Below are positions 11,633 through 23,700 of a stretch of DNA of 64,000 nt, one piece after another; positions within the stretch are counted from its first letter, which is position 1, and each line of letters starts with the position of its first letter. Location of the stretch: positions 27,915,344 through 27,979,343 of the forward strand of contig NW_025335568.1 of the NCBI RefSeq assembly GCF_004798865.1, read 5' to 3'. Below the pieces are notes generated by a model, which searched no databases, was not told the origin of the DNA, and was given only the letters and a program-made list of their open reading frames with translations. The DNA comes from Varanus komodoensis. Its lineage: Eukaryota; Chordata; Lepidosauria; Squamata; Varanidae. A program made the translations under genes and the position numbers.

Positions 11633-14600
11633 TAGATTTCCTGGATTGGTGAGACCAGCCATTGACTCTATAATCAGTACAGTGCCCGAGACTAACAAGA
11701 TAAGCTCTGGCTGAATCCCATAAAGATTGTCCCTTTAAAAGTAAAAATAGGTAATGCTGTAAGCAGATTAAAACCTCCAGTATGTTCTCAAGTAGCTGTC
11801 ATCTTTAGTTCTGTTACATTTTAAGTTGCCATTACATTTAAAATGCATTATATTTATTATCAAATTGAATACCACAGGCAAATTGTAGTAAACACAATAT
11901 TGTGTTTAATAGTATTTATAACCACTGGTAAGTCAAACAGTTTAGCTACAATCTTTATGCATGTTTAAGTGCCACTGAAATCAATGGGAATTAAACATGC
12001 CGAACCTAATGCTGGATTCTGATCCTTAGCACAAAATACTGAAACAATTCTAGCAATATTCTATTTACATGGATATGTGCACATCAGTGAGACAGAACTA
12101 AAACTATACTCTTTTTGTATTTGTAAGTACAGGTGTGAGATTTGACATCATTATAAACAAGAGCATGTTTAGGAGACAGGCTATCCTTTTACCAGAAATT
12201 AAGATCTAGCAAGTTATTATTGGATGCATCCTTGAGCCACTTACTTTGCAAGCAGCTTCACTGCCATGGAGGAGACCATTCTGATAGATAAATAGGCTTG
12301 AGAGCCACAAGGCATGTCGCCGTCTATACTTGAAGACAGTTCATGCCTTCTTCTGATCTATCAAATCCACCCAACTGACCCAACTGTTTCCATAGACAGT
12401 ATAAGAAAAAGTAGCTACACTGGACATATAAAAATTCTAAAGTCCATTATTAGTGTAATACCCTTAACTAAATGATCACCAGAACGTTGCCAGTTTTTGA
12501 GATATCTCCTCATCAGACAGGATGTTATGAAAAGTGTGGCACCAAGCAGGTGAGGAAGGGAAAAACCAGATTTATATGGTGAAATTGTAGTCTGGGTTAA
12601 GGCAATAATTTATACTTAAGGTTGAGTGCAGGTTGCTGTGAACCAGGGGTTGCTGTTGAAATGTGAATTTTAGTGTTGCCTGAATTCAGCTGCACTAAAA
12701 AGGCATTACTAACTATGAACAACCCATAGTTTCTGAAGTAGTGTGAAAATAATCTGTGGCTTGTTTCTGGGTTTGAATGTGGGTTGTTATTTTGGCTGGC
12801 TGCAGACAACATGAAAACCCATCTTTCAGCAACAATCCATGGTTCAATAACAATCCATACTTAATCCTTGAGTGTGCATTATTGTGTTGTCTCAACCCAG
12901 TTATGGTGTCTATATAATCAGATGCAGGAGAGGTCTACAGACATTCAAATTAGGTTTACCAGGTCTTAGTATGGTTACAGGTTGGACCTGGACCTGCCCC
13001 TAGGAACACAGAAAAAGGAGATTTGATCCATTTAAAATATATATCTATAATTCAGTTATTATCCAAAAGTTCACCCATCCTCTGTGAAGCATTTGGGCTT
13101 CTTTATTAGTGGGACATAGCCAACTAAACTTTCATTTTGCAGCTTAAATGGAGCTGAATTTTATCAGCTGGTGGTATTTTTAAGCCCAGATAAAAATTGT
13201 GCTCTGATGTCCTGGCCAGGGTGCCATTATTCCCATCCCCTTACCTTTATGCTCCGAAAGGCAGTGGAGGCGGCACGTGAGGGGTTCTGTGGCCAGCACT
13301 CTCAAGTGCAAAGTTGGGGACTGGATGGTCACCCCACTGTGGATGCAACTACTGGCCCTGGACAGGAACAAATAGCACAAACAGTCTGCACTCTCAGAAT
13401 GCTGGCTGCAGCGAATCACCTGTCCCAGTGTTCCTTTCCAAAACCCAAAGGGAAAAGTATGAATTCCCATCCTCCCTCGTATCACTCTGCAGCTGCCCCT
13501 GGAGGTGTCAGCTAACTTTCCCATCACACAGGGCATCGCCCACATTCCAAAACTGTACAAATACCTGATGTATACACAAACTGTTGCGACAGATTTGGTA
13601 CAATCTACATCTCAAGGAAGAATAGTATTATCACACATGGAACAGACTGCATCTGGAAGGACATCTTATTTTTCTACCACAGTCACAGAGGTCTCCCAAT
13701 ACACTGTATGTTATATACATGCATATTATATAAAGTACAATGCAACCAAAGAAGATAATGTAACAGCTGTCACAAGATGAAATCTGATTACTCTCGAGTT
13801 TGCTCCTGTGCTTTCTCTTCATATGCTACTAGTTGGGAAGTTCTTTCTCTGAGCAGGCATCTATAAATGAATGTTAAAGAAAATTATATATTTACAATTT
13901 ACAATTCTCCGTTTTCTCTGTTTCAAGTATTTAATAACCTAAAGATTTTACCAGAACTAAAAAAAAATCCTAAAAAACTAAAGACGACAACCGAAACTAT
14001 GCTTTCTTATCCCTTTACCCCTTTTTTCTGGAGACTGAACAGTCCAGCTTGACAGTTGTTTGGACAGTCACTAACAGTGCCCTTAAAGTGTGTGCAACAT
14101 GTGCCAATTTTGTCATTTTATTTTTTAAAAACTTTTTTTAGCCACAACTGCACAGGAGGACAGGTGTGATTATGGCAATCAAGACCCCGGGTTGGGCAAC
14201 ATTAGCGGGAGGAACCTGCTGTCAGACTGCAACAGGGTCTAACCCTGGCCATTGACCCATAGAGGGTCCAAGAAGGACCTTTTCAACTTTTCACGGCAAG
14301 ATCCTCACCTTTTTTATTTCTTTCAAAATACTGATACATATTTTGCAGTTTTTCCTGAAACTTAGCTACCCCAGAAAGTCCTGAAGTTCATCCCACCCCT
14401 TTCTTCCGGGAAGAAGGATATTTGACAGCTGGCTGTTCTGGGTCCCTTTTAAAATGATGTTTTGAAAGGGCAGTTGCTTTTTTGTATGTTTATTTGTTAA
14501 ACTGGGACCTATATTGTCAAAACTTCTTGAGCACTGTAAGGCTAAAAAGGAAAAGAATTAATCTCAGCACCCTTTTCTTGAGTAAAGATCACGTGCATCA

Positions 14601-15748
14601 GTGCTTTCATTTGAAAGCTCTCAGGAGAAATCAAATAGGGAAAGCCATTGTGGGCCCTGTTTAGATCAATCTCCCCTTCTAGACCATTTGCAGAAGTTAG
14701 CTCTCTCCCCAACACTGCCCAGTTTGCGGTCCTGATTTCTATACTCATAAACTGTTTAAAAACAACAAAACAAAACATTTTTGTGTACATTGTGTGAGCA
14801 ATATTTTTTTTAAGTTTACCAACCATTGATGGTCCCTACAAGGTACCACTCAGGCACTTTAATGGACTATAAGTAGCTGTCAAAGTAATGATTGTGAAAG
14901 ATGACTGTGAAGGTCGACTTCACAATTTCTGGGGATTTTTTTAAAGGGATAAAAGAACAAAAAGATTTGGTGAGTCAAAAATGGCTCGTAATTTTGGTGT
15001 AGAGGTGGACACAAGTCAGACCTGCTGCCATTTCCCTGGGATACCCTAGAAGAGGTTAAGAGTAGGCCAAGAGCCCAGTTGCCTTCAGGTGCACTGCAGG
15101 TTGCTCATAGAGCAGCTTATTATGATATGCAAACACCCTCGCATTCATGCATACATATGGATTGGATTGATCTCTGCATGGAATAACCTGTTATAAGAAC
15201 TTCTTCATATTGATCATTTAAGTCTCCCACAGGGCCATCATGTACAAGTCTAATTACAGCAAGTAGTACTCCCAGATAAGGGGTATACATTCCACCAGTG
15301 CTGCCAGAAATACTTGTAAAAAATTTCTGAAGATGTTTTCATAGTATTTCTGTAAAATACTGCTATAAACTTGCCTACTGAGTGTAGAATCACCATCTAA
15401 ATAACATAGAAGAAAAGCATTAAAACAAGCAACATGATATATTTCCAGAAGTTCTAGTTTAACCCAAGAGAACAATTTAAATCTTCAAAATGTTGCAAAT
15501 AGATAAGCTTGTCATTCAACATTTGGATTTTAAGTCATGATGACATATATTGCACTTAGCACAAGTAACTGAGTCCAGCAATCCCAGGAGCGTACAGCTG
15601 ATGTTCTTGATGTTATCTTGTTGCACAGAGAAGCCGAACCTCAGGCCCAGCTATGAAATCTGGCCTTCCAAGTTTCTCAAGATGGCCATACTCCATGTCC
15701 TGACCCCACTCCCTTTCTACTACACTTCATTAAGCTTTCAGTGCGGGT
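11633..15748. other. No supported gene; unique-looking DNA
   Basis: Short frames on both strands around 13171-13568 (up to 126 codons, opposite strands overlapping) have no recognised domain. At 11945-12005 the wording GTGCCACTGAAATCAATGGG then AATTAAACATGC resembles the short reptilian repeat also seen near 37020 and 41790. Confidence 0.5.
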
Positions 15749-15877
15749 AGGTTGGACTGAGAGTCTGTGGGTGGCCCAAAGTTACTCAGCTGGCTCCATC
15801 CCTAAGTAGGGACTAGAACCTGGATCTCCTGAGTCCCAGACCCACACTCTTAGCCATTACACCACACCGGCTCTATG
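15749..15877 (-). mobile_element. MIR-like CORE-SINE fragment
   Basis: On the reverse strand it reads AGAGCCGGTGTGGTGTAATG then GCTAAGAGTGTGGG, with GGAGATCCAGGTTCTAGTCC and ACTTTGGGCCACCCACAGAC. It is the 5' half of the same family as 5308-5546. Confidence 0.85.
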
Positions 15878-17392
15878 TGCCCAATCCCTGGTAGTTTCTC
15901 TGCTACTAGCCTCGTGCAAGTTAATGTTTCTTGGGTTATAAACATAGCAGTGGTGCCAGCACCAGGTTTCTGAGGGCCGCTGGGCAAGACACTATCAATG
16001 GGACCCTTCCCTCAGTTAATCGAGCTTCTCACTGTGATCGTCAGCAGATCTTCATCCTCTTTTTCATCATCACTTCAATTTACTTGCTTGACAAGCAGAA
16101 AGCCAGAGAGCAAGTAGGCAGTGGCACCCATTGCTCTTCCTTGCCACCACCACCATCAGTGCAAGAGGCAGAGGCAAGAGGCAGATTGCAATGATGAAGA
16201 GGAGGAACCACTCTAGGGGGCTCTATTAGTGGGTCCCTGCCAGGATGTAGCCCCTCAGCAGATGCCTCACCACACCCACCCTTGATGCAAGCAACATGGC
16301 TTATGATAACAGAAGGACTGAGAGAAAACAGCCATAGGGCACAGGAATTCATTTATGAAGACTGAGCCCTTACATTTTGAGAGGAGACGCTTCATGAGAG
16401 CAAATGAACCAGTTTATTTGGAAAAACTACCTCAACTCTTCAACCTCTCTTACAAGCTAAACAGGCTTCCTGTACTAGTATTGTCTCTCTCTCCCTTTTT
16501 TCAGTGTTTGATACATGATGCAATTGGGACCATAGTATAACCTTAGCTAAAAACTCAGAAATCTCTTGCATAATCCTGTCTGGACTGTGACCATTTATTT
16601 TATCGCTTGTCATTGTTTACATAAGCCAATGGTGTGGAAACATTGCCATAAATGAGTAATATACTATACTCATGTTGCACAGGCAAAAAGACTCTGTGCA
16701 GTGCAAGACATTGATGGCAGTTTGCCAGACCTCTAGTGATAGAGACAGAAAAGAAGGAAGCTCACAGAAATTGTAATTGCTATAAAAGTAATGTGTTTTC
16801 CAGATTTCCAATAAGATATCAACAATTATTAAACAACATTTTGAACAAGAAAAGCTTGGATACTTTCAGATTTGTAGAAGCCCAGTCAGAGCCATTGATA
16901 GATACTTAATTTCACACTTAACCATGCCTGAAAGCTACAGCCTTCAACCAGGAACCCTAGCTCTTTGACCAGGATGGGCACCAATCTGAATATATGTGGA
17001 AATAGTTTTCATTGAACTCAATCAGATATACTTTGAAAATACATGAGTAACCTGATCCAATGTGACTGCTCATAACCCTCTGAACTCCAAGGATTATGGG
17101 GTAGAAGCAAAGGTCATCTTATGGCCATCTAAGTCCTCCTGTTTCTTAGGATGACAGACTGAGACACCAGCAGAGTGCATTTCAACATTGGAGCTGTAGC
17201 CATTCTTTCTCTCCTAGTTGCAAAGGTTGCGGGACAGTGTTCCAAATCTGGAGCCTCAGTTCTGACCTTGGAGCACATTTCCAAGATCACAGCTGGGACT
17301 CTAAATTTTCCTCTGAATGGGCAGATAGCATCTACTGGCATAGGATTGTGCCCTTAGGAGATTAAGAAAAGGCTGCAAGAAGTTAGCTTTCA
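15878..17392. other. No supported gene or clear repeat
   Basis: Opposite-strand frames of 87-90 codons at 15931-16352 overlap each other and look like chance. No repeat recognised. Confidence 0.5.
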
Positions 17393-17396
17393 TATA

Positions 17397-17561
17397 GCCT
17401 GAAATGCCTGATTCTGCCTAATCTTGGAAGCTAAGCAGAGTTGGCCTAGGTTGAAATCTGGGTGAGGTGACTTGAGTCCTGCACTGAGCAGGTGGTTGGA
17501 TCTGAGGGCCTGCTAGCCCTGCCAACTGTATGATTCTGTAATTATGATCCTATGATCCTCC
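17397..17561 (+). mobile_element. 5S rRNA-derived SINE with CR1-like 3' tail
   Basis: The head (17397-17467) reads AGCCTGAAATGCCTGATTCT, then GCCTAATCTTGGAAGCTAAG and CAGAGTTGGCCTAGG. This is the internal-promoter region of 5S rRNA (GATCTCGGAAGCTAAGCAGGGTCGGGCC in the real gene, memory). The tail (about 17475-17561) reads GCAGGTGGTTGGATCTGAGG, then CCAACTGTATGATTCTGTAA, and ends GATCCTATGATCC, like CR1 LINE 3' termini. It is too short and diverged to be a working 5S gene. A 5S pseudogene next to a CR1 end by chance is the alternative. Confidence 0.75.
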
Positions 17562-18184
17562 AGTCCTAGATACATTTGCAACTTGAAAAGTAAGAGAAAA
17601 CTGACAAGAACTGACAAGTAAAACAAACATGAGCTTTACTTAAACAGCATTTGCAGCCATTGCATTTTTAAGGGTTACACAAATCAAACTCTCCCAACTT
17701 CAACTCTTTCAAGGTTGTGGCATCTATATTAGTGACCAAATAACATGGAACTAATTTTGCATCTCTCCTCTAGATAATGGATGAGAAAGCAAAGGTTTTC
17801 CACAAGTTAAATGAATGCCTCATGAAGCCAATGGAGGGAAAACTACAGCTGATTAACATCTGGAAATTTAAAGTATAGTACAAGAATACTAGCATTACCA
17901 ATGCCATATGCAATTGCAATGCAAACCAGAAATAGACATGTTACTATAAATTGCTTTGATATCTTCCCAACACAGACACATCCTGAATTTCATACCAGAT
18001 CAATGCTATAGTTTAACCTCTTTACAATCATCTTGACCATTAACTGCAAAGCAGGAAATTAATAAATCTCAAAACATTCAGACGTGAAGGTTGGATTGCT
18101 TGAAACATAAATTCATGCTACTATTTCAATCAGATGTGCTATTTCATCCTTGTGCTTCTTTCTAACTGACATTCTTCAAAGAAA

Positions 18185-18192
18185 CCATAGAT
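18185..18192. repeat. Left target-site duplication of the hAT element
   Basis: CCATAGAT, identical to 18586-18593. Eight bases is the usual hAT duplication length. Confidence 0.9.
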
Positions 18193-18585
18193 CAGTGATG
18201 GTGAAACTTTTAGAGACCAAGTGCCCAAACTGCAACCAAAACCCACTTATTTATCGCAAAGTTCCAATACTGCAGTAAAACCTGAAAACTGAGGTTTTAG
18301 TTTAGAAAATACAACTCACAGTCGGTCCAAGCAAATATATATATATCCTTGTCAGAGCACTGACCGGACATGTGAAAGCTCGGACCAGTCGCGGCTAATT
18401 GGTCATGGTTCGTGACATCATTGCCTGGTGCCACTACTCCTTTCTGAGCATGCACATGGCTCCTATGTGCGCTGTTATCCGATACGCAGCTGCTGAGGCA
18501 ATGCTGGGGCGACTTAGCTTGCGTGCTGACATAGAGGGCTCTGTGTGCCCGCTGTGGCACGCATGCCATAGGTTCGCCACCACTG
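18193..18585 (+). mobile_element. Non-autonomous hAT transposon, OC1 (OposCharlie1)-like, with 8-bp target duplications
   Basis: The ends are near-inverted repeats: CAGTGATGGTGAAACTTTT at the left, and CAGTGGTGGCGAACCTATGG when the right end is read in reverse. The 8-bp direct repeat CCATAGAT flanks it exactly at 18185-18192 and 18586-18593. Internal wording (GAGACCAAGTGCCCAAACTG, CCCACTTATTTATCGCAAAG) is what I remember of OC1-type hAT elements, a family reported as horizontally transferred among tetrapods. At 393 bp it is too short to encode a transposase. Confidence 0.88.
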
Positions 18586-18593
18586 CCATAGAT
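18586..18593. repeat. Right target-site duplication of the hAT element
   Basis: CCATAGAT, identical to 18185-18192. Confidence 0.9.
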
Positions 18594-18997
18594 TCACTGC
18601 CACTGAAAAGACTGAATGCAAAATCAGATGCAAAAAAGCACAGTATTCAAGAGAGCAGTTTTAGACACAATTGTATGTGTGTCTGAAATTTTGCACTGAG
18701 AAAAATATTTAACTATATAAGTCTTATTTGTTTTGTTGATCTCATTCACTGACAGAAGCTTTAGATTTTCTTGGAATCAAGAGCCCAGTTCCCTTGATTT
18801 GTGATTCTGGAATTGTACCCCAGGTGAGACAAGATGTGGGATCATAGCTTTTGTAGTTTTCTTCTTGTCCTTTACCTCAGAGAAGATAAAGTCTGAATGA
18901 GGAGATAGATCTTGCATTTCCCTTATCTTATGAGATAGCTCCTGCTTGGGGTTTTTCCCACTTTTATTCCCCACCCTTTTCTAATGATATAATTCTA

Positions 18998-19082
18998 AGA
19001 TGGAGAACCTTTGGCTTCCTAGATGTTACTGAAGTACAAATCCCATCAGACCTAACCATGGAGCCATGTTGGCTGGAGTTGA
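18998..19082 (+). mobile_element. hAT-like foldback repeat fragment
   Basis: GAGAACCTTTGGCTTCCTAG then AAGTACAAATCCCATCAGAC and CCATGTTGGCTGGAGTTGAG match one arm and the centre of the reptilian foldback repeat family (see 28353-28488). Confidence 0.55.
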
Positions 19083-19097
19083 GGGTTAGGGTTAGGG
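19083..19097 (+). repeat. Short interstitial telomere-like repeat
   Basis: GGGTTAGGGTTAGGG, two and a half TTAGGG units. It directly follows the foldback fragment. It could be chance. Confidence 0.5.
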
Positions 19098-19313
19098 TCA
19101 ATAACACAAACACTTAGAGGTCAAAACATTCCCTATTGCTGATGTAACTGAATGCAGTACACATAGCATTCCTAGGTAATCCACCATCCATGCCTTGACC
19201 AAAGCAAGACCTACTTAGCTTCAGGAAGGTGGTTGCCTTCCAGCTGTGCCCTGGGACAAACATGAACAAAGCGAGCCCATTCAGACATTTATCTTCTCTT
19301 CCTCCTCCAACCT

Positions 19314-19361
19314 CATACAGAGAGAGTTATAATCCAAGAAGATTATAACTCTCTCTGTATG
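19314..19361. repeat. Perfect 21-bp inverted repeat with 6-nt loop
   Basis: Left arm 19314-19334 (CATACAGAGAGAGTTATAAT then C), loop CAAGAA, right arm 19341-19361 the exact reverse complement. The next bases outward do not pair. No transposon ends or duplications are apparent around it. Confidence 0.95.
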
Positions 19362-21435
19362 CAATAATTAGGCCAACTCTTGGTCTTCCTCTAGGTACAA
19401 ACCTGGGACTGCTCACAGACTACAGTGATGTATATGGCCCTCAAACTGAGTGAAGTCTCTTTCCAATCTACAATGATGAATGGAGGACATTGCTATATGA
19501 AATGCTATATGGACACAGCATAATGAAAACTATCATGCTAACCAACAATATCAACAGGGAAATCAAGTCTTTCCCCTTTGTCTGCAATGGTTTTGCCACC
19601 GATACTGACTCCTTTTACCTATGCTGATGAAGCCTAAATGTAATGAGACTAGAGAATTCATTAGTCCTACCTTTGCTTAATGAAAATCAGCAGAGTAAGA
19701 TAGGAGGGCTTCTGACCATAATTGGCATAGGTTACCTATTATACCGGGAACATCATAAGTCAATTTGATTTCCTGCAGTAGAAAAGGAAGAGGGAGAAGA
19801 GGCTTCTCCTGCTACCAGAGCCATCCAATGTGATACAAGTCAGGCAGCACAGAGTGGCAATTCTTTGGCAATTCTTTTCTAGATGTCCTTTTCATTGCCA
19901 CAGATTTGCACCAATGTTAGATACATAATGAACTTCTATTGCCGCTTTTTGCTTTTCACACACTAAAAGAAAACGTACAACCCTCCTGGACTTTCTCTTT
20001 TGCAGGTACATCCCCAGCAAAGACTGCTATTGCCACAGGCAGAGCATAGTGTAAGTCTGTAACAACTGAAGGAGAAGGCTTTTTTTTTCCATTTCTGTGA
20101 AGCCCATGCTGCAGTTTTCTTCCACTGTCAAACAGTTTATAGCTTAGAAATTCTTTGGATTAAATTTCCTCCCAAATTATTAGAAATAAATGGATTTTTC
20201 CTTCATAAATATAGCCAGTCTTTAAAAATATGAAACTCCTTTCCTGAAAAATAGCATTTCTCCAGCTAATGAAAGGAAGGAAGTGGTTGAATTTGGGGAA
20301 ATCAATGCCCTTTGTCAGTTACATTTTGTCAAGTTTTGATTTTCCTGCCATATTCCATTCTTCAGCTCTAATTGTTAAAGGAAAAAATTCCAATTTCTAA
20401 CTGCCTGGTTTTTCAAGAAGAATTCATCATGCAGGAACAACTGCTTCTAGAGAAGAAAGAGTTGCTAGCAGGAAATATAAATGTCCACTACATTTTTGAA
20501 ATGATATATCTATCTGCAACTACAGAAATGTCATTTGTTCCTCTGATTTACCCATCTGTAATCCCAGCTATCTATTCCTTATTTGCAAGGCTTGTACTAG
20601 CAAAGTTGCTAATGCCATTGAAAATATATGTTTAGAGAAGAGGAGATTAGTGGTATTCCTTCATCTGTGCACCAAGTGAGCTATATACTAGCCTGAAATA
20701 AAATATGACACATAGTCAGCTCTTTAGCAGTAAGACACCCAGTCATTAAATGAAAGTTTTCATGGGCTGTGGTTCCTGAATACAAGTGCTGGGGGAGCCT
20801 GTTCCTATTGTATGCCCCCCACAAAATGAAGATTTGGAAGTGAAACCAACATAGCCTGCCAGAATCACAAGTATGCAAAGAAAGCCCCAAGCAATAAAAT
20901 CTCTTTCCCAGACAATTTTTTTATTATTATTAAAAGTAGGTTCAGGGAAAATCTCCAACCCCATTTTTAAGCTGTCTCTTCAATTTTGCACAGTTGGAAA
21001 AGGAAGGAAGTCAAACCGGACCACCTGCCAAAATAAGCTGACATTCATAACACTTGCAGGAATTCTCTTGTCCTTTGTTCCTGAACCCATCATCTCCTCC
21101 CACAATTAAAAAGAAAAAAACAATGTTAAGAAAAGGTAATTGCTAGTTAAACTGAAAGGAAGTCAGCTGACTTTTAGATCTAGTACCCAGCAAAAGTTAT
21201 TAACGGAAAGGTAATGACCAAGGAAACAGTGATGTAAGTAATTCAATAGGAACAATTGCTTTTACCACAATTGCAAGTGACACCTCTTCTTTGTGCCCAC
21301 ATTCCACACCCATTGACAGATCCCTTGCATCAATCTTCACATTTCTATATTCTTCATCTCACACACCATTGTAGTAGACTTGCCAGGAGCAACCAAAGCA
21401 AAGCAGCTTATTTCCTACCCCTGAATGTGATTTTT
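19362..21435. other. No supported gene or clear repeat
   Basis: AT-rich. Frames of up to 87 codons with no known domain. Confidence 0.5.
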
Positions 21436-21545
21436 TGGACTCCCATCCAACTCCAGGGGATGGTGGAGGACAGGAAGGCCTGGAGGAATGTTGTCCATGG
21501 GGTTGCGATGGGTCGGACACGACTTCGCAACTAACAACAACAACC
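21436..21545 (+). mobile_element. BovB (RTE) LINE 3' end
   Basis: GGATGGTGGAGGACAGGAAG then GCCTGGAGGAATGTTGTCCA, TGGGGTTGCGATGGGTCGGA and CACGACTTCGCAACTAACAA form the 3' terminus typical of squamate and ruminant BovB elements, ending in an ACAACAAC tail. Sauria SINEs share related 3' sequence, but no SINE head is seen upstream. Confidence 0.85.
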
Positions 21546-23682
21546 AACCAGTTACCATCATCAACCCTACCTGCTGGATGTGACCATTATGAGCTAAGAT
21601 AAATCAATAATGGAATTTAATGAGATTTTTACGATGTGCAGTTGTGTAGGTACAGACAGAAAGTAAGTCTTAGGAAAATCTGAGGGCCAAACTATATGGC
21701 ACTTAACTGTAATCATATCTGTGCATTTAAAAAATAGAAACCACAGAGGAATCACTCTAGGCTACAACATACAAAGTGTGAGATTTAACCCCTGTGAAAA
21801 TTACCTAATGTAGCTAGTTGGTACAAGCATAAATGGCATTTTTTCTTGTGGGACAGGGGAGAGGTTAAAGAGCTGGTTTTGTGGGAAAAGGGAAGGGTCA
21901 AAAATGTTAAGCTACCCCATCCCATGTTCCCAATTCAGATAAAACCCCCATCTCGGGCTGATAGTTTAAAAATCAATGATACTCAATAACATGTCGTCTA
22001 TCTTGCCCCCCAGTGTAGAAGGCATCCAAACAGCCTTCCTTTAGCCCTTTGATTTACGTACTGCTGCTCAAGCACCTTTGCTTTTCAATTAAGATGTTTC
22101 CTCTATTGGTTCATAAGAGAAAAGAAAGAAGCGGGGAGTAATGAGCCCTCTGGCCCCATCCATGTTGATTTTGGCTCTACTGGGACAAACCAACACCTGC
22201 TTTGAAAAGGTTTGCTCAACTCGGTTTTAAGAGTCCTCAATTCAGTCTGAACCCTAGTACAGGGTGGACACAAACAAAATATTCAGGTGACAAGACCCGG
22301 TGCTTGATCAGGTGCTGTAATGCATGCTTCAGAAAACAGGAACTGGCCCAGAGGATGGCAGGTTCCTTTCACCCAGGATGCTCCCATTCTTTCCATAGAA
22401 GGTGCCAGTTCCTAACAGTATCTAGGAAAGAGATCAGAAGGACACAAACAAACACCCAACTCTCCAAGTTTCAGCCCCCATTATGTGCCTGAGGTTGTCT
22501 CTTTATGACACATCATCATAAAGTAGGACAACAGAAGGAAGATAAAGGGAAGGGACAGAAGGAGCAGATTAATGGCTTATGTTCATCAGCACACATAATA
22601 TGTTTTCTTAAAAGAGCCTCTCAGCATTACACAGTACAGCCTGGCATTTATTCCCGTGCTACCAAAACCCATGGAAAGTCATTTAAGTTAATATCCTGCA
22701 TATGTGAGGGCAGGGAGCATATTAAATGCATCAATAAAGAACGGGAAAATCATGTATTTTTTAAAAATGAACTTTTAAGTGGTTGTTAAATTGTCTCCAT
22801 AGCCTAAAGCTGGAGACAACTTATACTGTCTCTTCACTCCTACACTTTCTGCTGGGAGGATATGCATTTAATTTCTGGATCCTATTAAAGACTTTATTTA
22901 AGTGGGCACAAGTTGAGGTACATGAACAACTACTGATAATATCTAGAAACAAAGCCATCTTGATCTTCCACCTAGGCACCATCCTCATCTTAAGCATTCT
23001 GTCTGTCCCTGACAGTAGAAAAACAAATGGTTTGGGTGTCAGCACACTCCTTTAGACACAGCAGGGCAACTACAATTTCTGTGTCCATGCCTAAAATACA
23101 CTAGGAGTATTTGATCAAGATATGCGGGTGTATGTGTGCTTGGTGGGTCAGACAAGATACAATAAAGAAGGGCAGTACCAAGAAGGTAAAATTGAGCAGA
23201 AATATACTGTGAGCCAATTTATTGGAAAGACAAGACGCAGAGATGACAACCATATCTTGAGTTTAAGCAATTCATAGCTGCCATAGGTGCAGAGTGATGA
23301 TATCTGGCCATTACAAGATAAGAGGTCTGGATCATAGTCTCTCCTTTTTCCCCAGAAATCTAATGTAGGACAACATCCCCATACCTTTCCATGCTCTCTA
23401 TTTTTTCATAGTGCTGCCACTGCAAGGATTGCAGAATTCCCTCCCAGAGAAAGCCTTGAGCACCATTTTGAATAAACAAATAAATGTGGTCTGACACAAG
23501 CAAGAGGCATCATTTCAGTTCCAGGCCAAGATGTTTCCATTTATCTGATTTTGTTTTATTTCAATGTATTTTAACATGCCATAATTTAATATATTTCTAT
23601 TTTTGCAAATTTTGCTGAAGGGGGTATAAGCATCCTTTAAATTATTAACTAATAGATAAACTTATACATAACAAAGTTTAAT
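21546..23682. other. No supported gene or clear repeat
   Basis: Frames of 90-96 codons at 22202-23055 on the plus strand have no recognised domain. AT-rich DNA up to the LINE insertion. Confidence 0.5.
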
Positions 23683-23700
23683 GCGTCACTGGATCCAGAG

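Noticed and set aside
13180-13560. 126-codon minus frame overlapping a 114-codon plus frame
   Set aside because: No recognisable domain, no splice context, both strands open; looks like a chance frame in slightly GC-richer DNA.
17397-17467. Functional 5S rRNA gene
   Set aside because: Only the promoter-proximal part is present, with several mismatches and a CR1-like tail; it is a SINE or pseudogene.
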